From: Variovorax sp037204085
GTDB lineage: Bacteria; Pseudomonadota; Gammaproteobacteria; Burkholderiales; Burkholderiaceae_C
Assembly (NCBI RefSeq): GCF_037204085.1
Contig: NZ_JBBCBW010000003.1
Location: 1-64,000 of the forward strand
Direction: 5' to 3'
DNA length: 64,000 bases
Below the pieces are notes generated by a model. It searched no databases and had not been told where the DNA came from. It worked only from the letters and a program-made list of their open reading frames with translations. Shown here in pieces: positions 43,260 through 52,575 of this stretch; within the stretch, counting starts at the first letter, position 1, and each line of letters begins with the position of its first letter. Both the position numbers and the translations under genes were made by a program.

Positions 43260-44819
43260 TTGGCTTCCGTGGACGCTCCTGCCAGTCCGGCGCTGCCGGC
43301 CAAGGGGCCGCAGCCTGTTGAAATCGCGCTGCTCGCCAGCGTGTTCGTGGTGGCCGCCTGCGGCCTGGTCTATGAACTGACCGCGGCCGCGCTGAGCTCC
43401 TACCTGCTCGGCGATTCGGTGCTGCAGTTCAGCACCATCATCGGCACCTACCTCTTTGCCATGGGCGTCGGCTCGTGGCTCTCGCGCTATTTCGAGCGCC
43501 AGCTGCCCGCGCACTTCCTTCGCATCGAACTGCTCGTTGCGCTCATCGGCGGCGCGCTGCCGGCCATTCTTTTCCTGGCCAACGCGTATGTGCCCGGCGC
43601 GTTCCGCCTGTTGCTCTACGGCCTGGTGATGGTGGTGGGCACGCTGGTGGGGCTCGAGATACCGCTCGTGATGCGCATTCTCAAACGCAACATCCAGCTC
43701 AAGAATCTCGTGTCGCAGGTGCTCACCTTCGACTACCTTGGTGCGCTGGCGGTGTCGGTGGCTTTTCCGCTCATCCTGGTGCCGCAGCTCGGCATGATCC
43801 GCACCGGGCTCCTGTTCGGCTTCATGAACGCGGCCGTGGCGGTGTGGGCGTTGTGGCTGTTTCGCCATGAGCTGCGCCGCACGGGTGCCCACGCGGTGGC
43901 CTGCTTTCTTTCGCTCGCGGCGCTGCTTGGCGCCTTTGTGTGGGCCGACCACATCACCACGCTGGCCGAAGACAAGTTCTACCAGGACCACATCGTGTTC
44001 AGCGCCAGTTCGCCCTACCAGCGCATCGTGGTCACGCGCGGACAGCTCGGGCACCGGCTTTTCCTGAACGGCAACCTGCAGTTCGCAGAGCGCGACGAAT
44101 ACCGCTACCACGAGGCGCTCGTTCATCCCGCGATGGCCGCGCACGGCGCACCGAAGAAAGTGGCGGTGCTCGGCGGCGGCGACGGCATGGCGGTGCGCGA
44201 GATTCTCAAGTACCCCTCGGTCGAATCGGTCACGCTGGTGGAGCTCGATCCGAACATGACCAAGCTCTTCACCGGGCATGAAACGCTGGCTGCGCTCAAC
44301 GGCCATGCGCTGTCGTCGCCCAAGGTGAAGGTCGTCAACACCGACGCCTTCCAGTGGCTGCAGCAACCCGGAGACATGTTCGACGTCATCGTGGTGGACT
44401 TTCCCGATCCCACCAACTTTGCCATCGGCAAGCTCTACACCAACAGCTTCTATTCGCTGCTGGAAAAGCGTCTTTCCGCAAGCGGCTATGCGGTCATCCA
44501 GACCACCTCGCCGCTGGTGGCGCGCAAGAGCTACTGGACCGTGGCGACGACCATCGAATCGGTCGGACTGAAGGCCACGCCGTATCACGCGCATGTACCG
44601 AGCTTCGGCGAGTGGGGCTACATCATCGCCAGCCGCCGCCCGTATCGCATGCCGGATGCGCTGCCTTCTGGGTTGCGTTTCCTCGCACCTTCGACATTGC
44701 CGCTGATGTTCGACTTTCCGCTCGATATGGCGCGCGTGCCGGCCGAGGTCAACCGCCTGTCGAACCAGAACCTCGTCACCACTTACGAACAAGAGTGGGG
44801 CAAGGTCATGACACACTAG
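43260..44819 (+). CDS. Membrane-anchored polyamine aminopropyltransferase (spermidine-synthase-like)
   Basis: This 519-residue protein has an N-terminal membrane half (about 20-230, six or seven helices) and a C-terminal aminopropyltransferase domain (about 250-490). The YHE gate motif (ERDEYRYHEALVHPAM), the nucleotide site VLGGGDGMAVREIL and the acidic VVDFPDP loop are intact, so activity with decarboxylated SAM is plausible. It is about 230 residues longer than soluble SpeE. The start could be the TTG at 43260 or a GTG 9 nt later. speD, the source of decarboxylated SAM, lies at 52576-52965. Confidence 0.88.
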   Translation: MASVDAPASPALPAKGPQPVEIALLASVFVVAACGLVYELTAAALSSYLLGDSVLQFSTIIGTYLFAMGVGSWLSRYFERQLPAHFLRIELLVALIGGALPAILFLANAYVPGAFRLLLYGLVMVVGTLVGLEIPLVMRILKRNIQLKNLVSQVLTFDYLGALAVSVAFPLILVPQLGMIRTGLLFGFMNAAVAVWALWLFRHELRRTGAHAVACFLSLAALLGAFVWADHITTLAEDKFYQDHIVFSASSPYQRIVVTRGQLGHRLFLNGNLQFAERDEYRYHEALVHPAMAAHGAPKKVAVLGGGDGMAVREILKYPSVESVTLVELDPNMTKLFTGHETLAALNGHALSSPKVKVVNTDAFQWLQQPGDMFDVIVVDFPDPTNFAIGKLYTNSFYSLLEKRLSASGYAVIQTTSPLVARKSYWTVATTIESVGLKATPYHAHVPSFGEWGYIIASRRPYRMPDALPSGLRFLAPSTLPLMFDFPLDMARVPAEVNRLSNQNLVTTYEQEWGKVMTH

Positions 44820-44826
44820 CCCCCGC

Positions 44827-46437
44827 ATGCAGCGGCGCGATTTTTTGGGCATGGCGGGTGCGGCGGGGGCACTGGCGCTCGCCGGCTGCGAGGCCCCGCA
44901 GCCAATCATCGAAGGCAGCTTCACCGGCATCGACATGGCGCGAGGCCACGCCATGCGCGACGGCGCACTCACGAGCCGCGCCCCCGCAGCCGTGAAGCGC
45001 ACGCGCGTGGTCATCGCCGGAGGCGGCGTTGCAGGCCTTGCCGCGGCGCGCGCCTTGCGTCTTTCGGGCATCGAAGACTTCGCCCTGCTCGAACTCGAAG
45101 ACACGGCCGGCGGCAACTCCCGCGCCGGCATGGTCAACGGCATTGCCTGCCCGCTGGGCGCACATTACCTGCCGGTGCCCGACGACAACGCACGCGAAGT
45201 GCAAGACCTGCTCGAGGAACTAGGCCTGCGCCGCCGCGTGGCCGGGCGCTGGGAATACGACGAGCGCAGCCTTTGCCACAGCCCGCAGGAGCGCCTGTTC
45301 TTTCGCGGCGAATGGCAAGACGGCCTCCTGCCCGTGCACGACGTCGGCGAGAGCACCCATGCGCAGTACCGCAAGTTCGCGCAACGAATCGATGCGCTGC
45401 AGCACGCGGCGCATTTCGCCATTCCCACGCTCAAGGTGGCGGCAACCCCCGAACTGCTCGCGCTCGACGCCGTTCCGTTCGAGCGCTGGCTCGACAGCGA
45501 AGGCTTCAGCGATCCGCAACTGCGCTGGTACCTCGACTACTGCTGCCGCGACGACTATGGCGCCGGCATCGCCTACGTTTCGGCCTGGGCCGGCATCCAC
45601 TACTTCGCAAGCCGGCATGGGTTTCATGCGCCGGGTTCGTCGGGCGGCGGGGCCGATTCGAACCCCGAACGCGACGGCGTGCTTACGTGGCCCGAGGGCA
45701 ATGGCTGGCTAACGAAGCGGCTCGCCGAGCCCCTTGGTGACCGGCTGCACACCGGGCAGGTGGTCACGCGCATCGCCGATCTGCGCGGTGGCGTCGAGGT
45801 CGACGCGTGGGACGCCAAAACAAAATCGCTGGTGCGCTGGCAAGCAGAGCGCTGCGTCGTCGCGCTGCCGGTGTTCATCGCCGCCCGCATCGTCGAGAAC
45901 GCGCCGGAGGTGCTGCGCAATGCCGCAGCGCACACGCGCTATGCGCCCTGGCTGGTCGCCAATGTGCACCTGAGCGGCCCGCTTGCCGATCGTCCCGGCG
46001 CAGCGCCGAGCTGGGACAACGTCGTGTACGGCACACGCGGCCTGGGGTACGTCGATGCGCGCCACCAGACGCTCGACCCTACGCCGCGCGGCACCGTCAT
46101 CAGCTGGTACAGGCCGCTTGGCCCGAGCAGCTACGACACGGCCGATGGCCGCCGCCTGTTGCAAGACCGCCCCTGGACCGGATGGCGCGACGACCTGCTC
46201 GCCGAGCTCTCGGTGCCGCATCCAGACCTGCCGGAGCTGGCCACGCGCGTCGAGATCACCCGCTACGGCCACGCCATGGCCATTCCGACGCCGGGCCTGC
46301 TGGCGCGCGTGGGTACTGCGCACCGCGGCCACGTTGCCGCCGGGTGTCTCTCGTTCGCGCATGCGGACTGGTCGGGCTATTCGATCTTTGAAGAAGCCTT
46401 CACGCGCGGGCACGTTGCGGGCACGGTCGCCGCATGA
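44827..46437 (+). CDS. FAD-dependent amine-oxidase-like protein, probable Tat lipoprotein
   Basis: This 536-residue flavoprotein starts MQRRDFLGMAGAAGALALAG followed by Cys. It therefore has a twin-arginine signal and a lipobox, predicting export in folded form and lipid anchoring. The FAD motif VVIAGGGVAGLAAARALRLS lies at about 60-79, followed by LELEDTAGGNSRAG, typical of flavin amine oxidases. The position 7 nt after the aminopropyltransferase suggests a polyamine or related amine substrate, but this is inference. The stop overlaps the next ATG. Confidence 0.85.
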   Translation: MQRRDFLGMAGAAGALALAGCEAPQPIIEGSFTGIDMARGHAMRDGALTSRAPAAVKRTRVVIAGGGVAGLAAARALRLSGIEDFALLELEDTAGGNSRAGMVNGIACPLGAHYLPVPDDNAREVQDLLEELGLRRRVAGRWEYDERSLCHSPQERLFFRGEWQDGLLPVHDVGESTHAQYRKFAQRIDALQHAAHFAIPTLKVAATPELLALDAVPFERWLDSEGFSDPQLRWYLDYCCRDDYGAGIAYVSAWAGIHYFASRHGFHAPGSSGGGADSNPERDGVLTWPEGNGWLTKRLAEPLGDRLHTGQVVTRIADLRGGVEVDAWDAKTKSLVRWQAERCVVALPVFIAARIVENAPEVLRNAAAHTRYAPWLVANVHLSGPLADRPGAAPSWDNVVYGTRGLGYVDARHQTLDPTPRGTVISWYRPLGPSSYDTADGRRLLQDRPWTGWRDDLLAELSVPHPDLPELATRVEITRYGHAMAIPTPGLLARVGTAHRGHVAAGCLSFAHADWSGYSIFEEAFTRGHVAGTVAA

Positions 46438-47567
46438 AAATCCTGGTGCTCGGCGGCTACGGCAACTTCGGCGCGCGCATCTGCCGCGCATTGGCAGCGG
46501 ATGCAGGTATCGAATTGATGATCGGCGGCCGCGACATGCAGCGCGCCACCGGTTTTGCGCAGTCGCTGGGCAATGCGCCCCGTGGCGTGCGCATCGACGT
46601 CCAGACCGGCGACCTCGTCGAAAACCTGCGTAGCCTTGGCGCCGAACTCGTCATTCACACCGCGGGCCCTTTCCAGAACCAGGACTATCGCGTGCCGCAC
46701 GCCGTGGCGGCAGCCGGCGCGCACTACATCGGCCTGGCCGATGGGCGGCGCTTCGTCTGCGACTTTCCCGCCGCGCTTGACGCAGCCTTTCGCAGCGCGG
46801 GCCGCACCGCCGTTGCCGGCGCCAGCACCGTGCCGGCACTGTCGTCCGCGGTGGTGGACCATCTCACCGCAGGATGGCGCAGCATCCGGAGCATCGATAT
46901 CTGCATTGCGCCGGCACAAGGTGCGCCGCGCGGCCAAGCCACGCTTGCCGGCGTGCTGGCCTATTGCGGCGAGCCGATCCAGGTCTGGCGTGACGGCGCG
47001 TGGACCGAAGAACCAGGATGGGCCAAGCCCACGACGGTGCAATTCGCGCGCATGAAGCCGCGCCGCGGTGCCCTCTGCGACATTCCCGATCTCGAGCTTT
47101 TTCCGGCGCGCTATGCCGGCGTGCAGTCCGTCATGTTTCGAGCGGCGCTCGAGGTCGGCCTGGCGCAGCATGCGTTCGCGTTCCTTGCATCGATGCGCCG
47201 CGTGGGCCTGCTGCCATCACCGGCAAGACTCGCACCGTTGCTGTATTCCGCAGGCCGCGTGTTCGATCGCTTCGGCACGGCGCTGGGCGGCATGGTGGTG
47301 CGTGTCGAAGGGCTGGACGCGCAAGGCGCCGCCGCGCGCCGTGCCTGGCACATTGCCGCCGACGACAACCACGGCCCCGAGATTCCCTGCATGGCCGCGA
47401 TCCTGCTGGCACGGCGCTTGGCGCGCGGCTATGCGCTGCCCGTTGGCGCGCATGCCTGTAGCGGCTTGTTGGCCTTGAGCGAGTTCGAAACCGAGTTCGC
47501 GCGCTGGGGCATGGTGACAGATGTGATCGACGAAAAAGCGACGAGCCATGGCGCATCAACGCTTTGA
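46434..47567 (+). CDS. Saccharopine-dehydrogenase-like NAD(P)-binding protein
   Basis: This 377-residue protein has an N-terminal Rossmann fold with MKILVLGGYGNFGARICRAL and then GGRDMQRA after the second strand, like saccharopine dehydrogenase family proteins. The HTAGPFQNQDYRVPHAVAAA segment is characteristic of that family. The C-terminal half is less conserved. It overlaps the flavoprotein gene by 4 nt and the next gene by 20 nt, so it is in the same operon. The substrate is unknown; a bound imine or amino-acid derivative would fit the context. Confidence 0.82.
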   Translation: MKILVLGGYGNFGARICRALAADAGIELMIGGRDMQRATGFAQSLGNAPRGVRIDVQTGDLVENLRSLGAELVIHTAGPFQNQDYRVPHAVAAAGAHYIGLADGRRFVCDFPAALDAAFRSAGRTAVAGASTVPALSSAVVDHLTAGWRSIRSIDICIAPAQGAPRGQATLAGVLAYCGEPIQVWRDGAWTEEPGWAKPTTVQFARMKPRRGALCDIPDLELFPARYAGVQSVMFRAALEVGLAQHAFAFLASMRRVGLLPSPARLAPLLYSAGRVFDRFGTALGGMVVRVEGLDAQGAAARRAWHIAADDNHGPEIPCMAAILLARRLARGYALPVGAHACSGLLALSEFETEFARWGMVTDVIDEKATSHGASTL

Positions 47568-48054
47568 ATTCGAGATGCCGGCGCCGTCCGACGTGGTCTT
47601 CGATGCTTTTCACTATCACATCTGGCGCGCACGCTGGGATTCCTTGGTGAGTGATGCCCGTGTCCTGGGTGGCGCGCCGTGCCCGTTCGTCGGTGCCGAA
47701 ACAGAAAACACGGGCGGTGGCTGGCTGCGAGGGCTGTCGATGCGCACGCGCTTCGTCGCGTTCGACCGGCCGCGCGTGGCGGCGGCTTCGATGGTCGGAC
47801 GCTCCTTTCCCTTCAGCCGCTGGGCTGCTTCGATGCGGCACCGAGACACGCACCCAGGCCATTCGGTGCTGATCTATGCCTACACCATCGAGGCCGGGCC
47901 GCCAGCGTTGCGCTGGCTGATGGAACCCGTGGTGGCCTGGATCTTCGCGCGGCAGACGCAGCGGCGTTTCAGTCGCTTGCGCGATTTCCTGGCCGGGCAC
48001 GCAGCAGAGGTCGTTGAGTGGCAACGAATGCAGCACGGGAACGGCGCGGCATGA
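47548..48054 (+). CDS. SRPBCC-like small protein
   Basis: This 168-residue protein begins MAHQRFEFEMPAPSDVVFDA, which resembles the first strand and helix of START/SRPBCC ligand-binding domains. The remainder alternates short strands and ends in a long basic helix (about 130-155, FARQTQRRFSRLRDFLAG). The family match is moderate. It overlaps the previous gene by 20 nt and is the last gene of the SPFH-to-SRPBCC run. Confidence 0.65.
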   Translation: MAHQRFEFEMPAPSDVVFDAFHYHIWRARWDSLVSDARVLGGAPCPFVGAETENTGGGWLRGLSMRTRFVAFDRPRVAAASMVGRSFPFSRWAASMRHRDTHPGHSVLIYAYTIEAGPPALRWLMEPVVAWIFARQTQRRFSRLRDFLAGHAAEVVEWQRMQHGNGAA

Positions 48055-48145
48055 CGCCGCCAATTCTGAGCGCTGCATGTCATGGCCGCGTCACGCGCAA
48101 TCGGCATGGTCTCGCGTTTCGACTGAAACCTTTCTTCTTGCTCTC

Positions 48146-49498
48146 ATGACGCGTCTCGCCCCTCTCACTTTCATCGCCTTTGCCGCCGCGCTCGCCTGCG
48201 GCCATGCCGCTGCACAGACCGCCTTCCCCGCAACCCTCGCCGGCCATGCCGTGCTGCCCGCGCAGAGCTTCGTTGCGGCGCCCAAGGATGCGCCGGCCGA
48301 TCTGCAGGCAAGCGGCAAGTTCACCTCGGGCAAGCGCGTGGAGGCGCTGGGCACTGTGGAAGGCCTCTCCGGCGGGCGCGGCACGGGCGTTTCGGTGCCC
48401 TTCAAGGGCCAACCGCTGCAGGGCCATTCGGGCATCAAGAAGATGGACGACGGATCGTTCTGGATCCTGACCGACAACGGTGCCGGCGCCAAGGCCAATT
48501 CGCCCGACTTCATGCTCTACCTGAACCACTACAAGGTGGACTTCAAGAGCGGCAAGCTCAACCGCCTGAACACCGTGTTTTTGCACGACCCCGACAAGAA
48601 GGTGCCCTTTCGCATCGTTCATGAAGGCACGAAGCAGCGCTACCTCACGGGTTCCGACTTCGACCCCGAGAGCCTGCAGTTTGCCGGCGGTGCGATGTGG
48701 ATCGGCGACGAATTCGGTCCTTTCCTGATCAAGGCCGACCTGAAGGGCAAGGTGCTCGCGGTGTTCGACACGCAGGTCGACGGCAAGGCCGTTCGTTCGC
48801 CGGACCATCCCGCGGTAACCACGCCGGGTGCGCCGGGTGGCGCGGTCGAGTTCCAGCTCAAGCGCTCCAAGGGCTTTGAAGGCATGGCGGCCTCCAAGGA
48901 TGGCAGCAAGCTCTATGCGTTGCTCGAAGGCCCGGTGTGGAACGCCGAGGCGAAGGACTACGAGAAGCAGGACGGCAAGGAAGCGCTGCGCGTGCTGGAG
49001 TTCGACGTGGCTTCTGAAAAGTGGACCGGCCGCCACTGGAAATACGTGCTCGAAGCCAACGGCCATGCCATTGGCGACTTCAACATGATCGATGGCACCA
49101 CCGGCCTCATCATCGAACGCGACAACGGCGAAGGCACGAGCGACAAGGCCTGCCCCGAAGGCCAGAAGCGCACCGACTGCTTCCACGACATCGCCAAGTT
49201 CAAGCGCGTCTACAAGGTCGAGCTGAACGACGCCAACGTGGGCGGCGCGGTGCGCAAGATCGGCTACATCGACCTGCTGAACCTTGCCGACCCGGCCAAG
49301 CTTGCGCGCAAGCCGCTGAACGACGGTGTGCTCAAGTTCCCGTTCTTCACCATCGAGAACGTCGATGTGGTCGACGCCACGCACATCGTGGTGGGCAACG
49401 ACAACAACCTGCCGTTCTCCAGCAGCCGCGAGCCGAACAAGGCGGACGACAACGAACTGGTGCTGCTCGAAGCGGGGGCGTTTCTGCAGGCCAAGTAG
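48146..49498 (+). CDS. Secreted esterase-like/phytase-like domain protein
   Basis: This 450-residue protein has a signal peptide (about 1-24, ending AAAQT) and then a phytase-like beta-propeller region with VEGLSGG, WILTDNGAGAK and the FIGDEFGP-like MWIGDEFGPFLI motif. The family is annotated as esterase-like activity of phytase, and the substrate is not known. Four late cysteines occur as a CPEG...DCFHD pair. The ATG at 48146 starts the signal peptide. It follows the SRPBCC gene by 91 nt. Confidence 0.87.
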   Translation: MTRLAPLTFIAFAAALACGHAAAQTAFPATLAGHAVLPAQSFVAAPKDAPADLQASGKFTSGKRVEALGTVEGLSGGRGTGVSVPFKGQPLQGHSGIKKMDDGSFWILTDNGAGAKANSPDFMLYLNHYKVDFKSGKLNRLNTVFLHDPDKKVPFRIVHEGTKQRYLTGSDFDPESLQFAGGAMWIGDEFGPFLIKADLKGKVLAVFDTQVDGKAVRSPDHPAVTTPGAPGGAVEFQLKRSKGFEGMAASKDGSKLYALLEGPVWNAEAKDYEKQDGKEALRVLEFDVASEKWTGRHWKYVLEANGHAIGDFNMIDGTTGLIIERDNGEGTSDKACPEGQKRTDCFHDIAKFKRVYKVELNDANVGGAVRKIGYIDLLNLADPAKLARKPLNDGVLKFPFFTIENVDVVDATHIVVGNDNNLPFSSSREPNKADDNELVLLEAGAFLQAK

Positions 49499-49518
49499 CT
49501 CGAGTTTGCCGGGGTCTC

Positions 49519-49524
49519 GATAAT
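49519..49524 (+). promoter_or_regulatory. -10 box 7 nt before the LysR gene
   Basis: GATAAT ends 7 nt before the ATG at 49532, so transcription would start at the start codon. No Shine-Dalgarno and no good -35 box are seen. Confidence 0.4.
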
Positions 49525-49531
49525 CGGGCGC

Positions 49532-50506
49532 ATGTCGCCCGAACTGCTTCCCGCCATTGCCGCCTTCGCACGCGTTGCGCACCACGCTAGCTTCACGCGG
49601 GCGGCGGAAGAACTGGGCGTCTCGCCTTCGGCGCTGTCGCAGACCTTGCGCACGCTCGAGCGGCGGCTGGGTGTGCGCCTGCTCGACCGCACCACGCGCC
49701 GCGTGGGCGTGACCGAGCTGGGCCAGCAGCTGCTGAAGGGCGCGCAGCCGGCGCTCGCCGCACTCGCGCAAACGGTCGAAGGCATCAATGAGGTGCGCGA
49801 CAAGCCGGCGGGGCTGCTGCGGCTGAACGTTGCGCGCGCGTCGGCCGAGCTCCTGCTGTATCCGCACCTGGGGGACTTTGCCGAAGCGTTTCCCGACATC
49901 ACGCTCGAACTGGTTTGCGACAACCGCATGGTCGACTTGGTCGAAGGCGGGTTCGATGCCGGCATCCGGCTTGGCGAAAGCCTGGCGCAAGACGTGGTGG
50001 CGTTGCCGATGGGCGGGCCGCAACGCATGGTGACTGTTGCGTCGCCGCGCTACCTTGCGCAACGCCAATTGCCGAAGACGCCCGAAGACCTGCGCGAGCA
50101 CCAGTGCATGAACTACCGCCTGACCACCGGCGGCCTTTATCGGTGGGAGTACGCGCAGGACGGCCGCGTGCTCGACATTGAAGTGGCCGGCCCGCTGATC
50201 AGCAACGACGGTGACGTGCTGCTGGCCGCTGCGCGCGATGGCGCGGGCATTGCCGTGGCTTTCGAAGGCTCGGTGCGCGGCGATCTCGACAGCGGCCGCC
50301 TGGTGCCGCTGCTCGAACCCTGGTGGCCGACCTTTCCGGGCTTCTACCTCTATCACCCGAGCTCCGCGCAAATACCGCGCAAGCTTCGGGTGTTCATCGA
50401 CTTCCTGCAGGCGCGGCATGTGCCGCCGCCGGTGTCTCAGCGGGCGGTCAAGCTCGCATCAGTGCCTCGATCTCGTCCGCCTTCACCGGCACGCCGCGCG
50501 AAATAA
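49532..50506 (+). CDS. LysR-family transcriptional regulator
   Basis: This 324-residue regulator has the winged helix-turn-helix at about 5-63 (FARVAHHASFTRAAEELGVS, then SALSQTLRTLERRLGVRLLD). A substrate-binding domain of the periplasmic-protein type follows (about 88-300). The CrgA-like subgroup is suggested by the GFDAGIRLGESLAQDVVALP segment. The 3' end overlaps the 3' end of convergent pepP by 59 nt. No divergent target gene is adjacent, so its regulon cannot be guessed. Confidence 0.92.
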   Translation: MSPELLPAIAAFARVAHHASFTRAAEELGVSPSALSQTLRTLERRLGVRLLDRTTRRVGVTELGQQLLKGAQPALAALAQTVEGINEVRDKPAGLLRLNVARASAELLLYPHLGDFAEAFPDITLELVCDNRMVDLVEGGFDAGIRLGESLAQDVVALPMGGPQRMVTVASPRYLAQRQLPKTPEDLREHQCMNYRLTTGGLYRWEYAQDGRVLDIEVAGPLISNDGDVLLAAARDGAGIAVAFEGSVRGDLDSGRLVPLLEPWWPTFPGFYLYHPSSAQIPRKLRVFIDFLQARHVPPPVSQRAVKLASVPRSRPPSPARRAK

Positions 50507-51842
50507 GCTCGCAGCCAGTGGCCGTGACGATGGCGTCGTCCTCGATGCGGATGCCGATGTTGTGGAACCGCTCGGGCACGCCCTCGCCGGGCCGCACGTA
50601 GATGCCGGGTTCCAGCGTCAGCACCATGCCTGGATGCAGGATGCGGCTCGGCCGGTTCTTGATGACCTCGTTCGACAGCGGATCTTTTCGCTCGCTCACC
50701 TCACCCACTTGCGTGGGCTCGACGTAGCTGCCGCAGTCGTGCACGTCCATGCCCAGCCAATGGCCGGTGCGGTGCATGTAGAACTGGAAATAGGCGCGGC
50801 TGTCGATCACGTCGTCCACGCTGCCGACCTTGTTGCCGTCGAGCAGGCCCAGGTCGAGCATGCCCTGCGCAAGCACCCTCACGGCCGCATCGTGCGGGTC
50901 GTTGAAGCGGTTGCCGGCCTTGGTGGCCGCGGCCGACGCGTCCTGGCTCGCAAGCACCAGGTCGTACAGCGCTCGCTGCGGGCCGCTGAACTTGCCGTTG
51001 GCCGGAAAGGTGCGCGTGATGTCGCTGGCGTAGCCGTCGAGTTCGCAGCCGGCGTCGATGAGTACCAGTTCGCCGTTACGCACCGGGGCCGCATCGGCGC
51101 GGTAGTGCAGCACGCAGGCATTGGCGCCCGCCGCCACAATGGAGCCGTAGGCCGGGTACTGCGAGCCGCCCAGGCGGAACTCGTGCAGCAGCTCGGCATC
51201 GAGGTGGTATTCGCGCACGTCCTTGCCCTCGCGCAGCATGCGCGCCGAAAGCTGCATCGCGCGAATGTGCGCCCTGGCGCTGATCTGCGCGGCACGCCGC
51301 ATGATGTCTTGCTCGTGCGCGTCCTTGATCAGCCGCATTTCGTCGAGCGGGCCGCACAGGTCGTGCTGCTCCTGGGGGCACAGCGCCCCGTAGCGCACGC
51401 GCGCGCGCACCGATTGAAGCCAGCCGTCGACGCGGGTTTCGAGCCCCTTGTGGGTGGCGAACGGAAACCACACGGTCGACCTGTTCTCGAGCAGCTTGGG
51501 CAGCTTGGCGTCGAGGTCGTTGACCGAAAAGGCCTCTGTCACGCCTAGCGCCTCGGGGGCCGCGTCGGGGCCCAGGCGATAGCCGTCCCAGATCTCGCGC
51601 TCCAGGTCCTTGGGGGCGCAGAACAGCGTGCTACGGCCGTCGCCCGCCAGCACCAGCCAGGCGTTCGGTTCGGTGAAGCCCGTCAGGTAATAGAAGTAGC
51701 TGTCGTGCCGAAACAGGAAGTCGGTGTCGCGGTTGCGCTGCTGCTCGGGCGCGGTCGGCACGATGGCGATGCCGTCCTTGCCCAGTTGCGAGGCGAGGCG
51801 CGCGCGGCGCTCGGCGTAGATCTTGAGGTCTTCTGAGGTCAT
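50448..51842 (-). CDS. pepP: Xaa-Pro aminopeptidase (aminopeptidase P)
   Basis: This 464-residue metallopeptidase removes N-terminal residues before proline. An N-terminal aminopeptidase-P domain covers about 1-150. The pita-bread domain supplies metal ligands in LIDAGCELDGYASDITRTFP (two Asp), HRTGHWLGMDVHDCG (His) and LEPGIYV plus a late Glu. The ATG at 51842 overlaps the murU stop, so speD-murU-pepP reads as one leftward operon. Its end overlaps the convergent LysR gene. Confidence 0.95.
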   Translation of the reverse strand: MTSEDLKIYAERRARLASQLGKDGIAIVPTAPEQQRNRDTDFLFRHDSYFYYLTGFTEPNAWLVLAGDGRSTLFCAPKDLEREIWDGYRLGPDAAPEALGVTEAFSVNDLDAKLPKLLENRSTVWFPFATHKGLETRVDGWLQSVRARVRYGALCPQEQHDLCGPLDEMRLIKDAHEQDIMRRAAQISARAHIRAMQLSARMLREGKDVREYHLDAELLHEFRLGGSQYPAYGSIVAAGANACVLHYRADAAPVRNGELVLIDAGCELDGYASDITRTFPANGKFSGPQRALYDLVLASQDASAAATKAGNRFNDPHDAAVRVLAQGMLDLGLLDGNKVGSVDDVIDSRAYFQFYMHRTGHWLGMDVHDCGSYVEPTQVGEVSERKDPLSNEVIKNRPSRILHPGMVLTLEPGIYVRPGEGVPERFHNIGIRIEDDAIVTATGCELISRGVPVKADEIEALMRA

Positions 51843-52549
51843 CTTGGCGTGTTCAGTTGAAGAAGCCGTTCGGGCGTTCCCACATCGGTCCAGGGCCCGG
51901 TGTAGAGCTCGGCGCTCACGAGTTCATTGTCCATCGCGGCGCGCAAGATGGGTGCCAGCGGGGCTTTGAGGCCCGCCGGGTTGCCGGCCGCAATGCTGCA
52001 GTAAGGCGGCGAAAAGAGCGCGGCGCGGTACAGGCCGATGGTCGAGAAGGTGTACTTCTCGGCCGCCGAGTTGAGCGCCAGGCCTTCGGCCGAAAGCCCG
52101 AAATCGCCCTTCGGGTTGTGCGCCGGGTTGGGCACCAGCCACAGGTGCGCGAGCTTGCCGCTGGCCGCGAACCGCGCCACCGAAGCCTGCGTGAAGGCAA
52201 AATCCGGCGCGAACACATCGCCCGCCGCCACCCAGAAAACATCGCCCAGCAACGGCAGCGCGCGCACGATGCCGCCCGCCGTTTCCAGCGCGCCGCCAAA
52301 CTCGCGGCCTTCGTCGGAATATGAAATTGATAGCGCGCGCTGCTCGCCAAGCTGCGGCTCTGCGCCGAAGCGGCCGGAAATTTGCTCGCCCAGCCAGTCG
52401 GTGTTGACCACCAGCTCGGTGAATCCGCCGGCCGCCAGCGCTTCCATCGGCCATTGCATCAGCGGCTTGCCGCGCACTTCGAGCAGCGGCTTGGGCGTGG
52501 TGTCGGTCAGCGGGCGCATGCGCTCGCCGCGACCGGCCGCAAGGATCAT
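51839..52549 (-). CDS. murU: MurU-type nucleotidyltransferase (MurNAc-1-phosphate uridylyltransferase)
   Basis: This 236-residue sugar nucleotidyltransferase starts MILAAGRGERMRPLTDTTPK, the signature of the family, and continues KPLLEVRGKPLMQW. The GDVF...D acidic metal site and TFSTIGLYR follow. MurU makes UDP-MurNAc from MurNAc-1-phosphate in murein recycling, downstream of AmgK. The ATG at 52549 is preferred; a GTG 9 nt upstream is possible and would add three residues. It lies between speD and pepP and 20 kb from amgK. Confidence 0.85.
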   Translation of the reverse strand: MILAAGRGERMRPLTDTTPKPLLEVRGKPLMQWPMEALAAGGFTELVVNTDWLGEQISGRFGAEPQLGEQRALSISYSDEGREFGGALETAGGIVRALPLLGDVFWVAAGDVFAPDFAFTQASVARFAASGKLAHLWLVPNPAHNPKGDFGLSAEGLALNSAAEKYTFSTIGLYRAALFSPPYCSIAAGNPAGLKAPLAPILRAAMDNELVSAELYTGPWTDVGTPERLLQLNTPR

Positions 52550-52575
52550 TGCCCGCACCAAGGAAGGCGCCGGCT

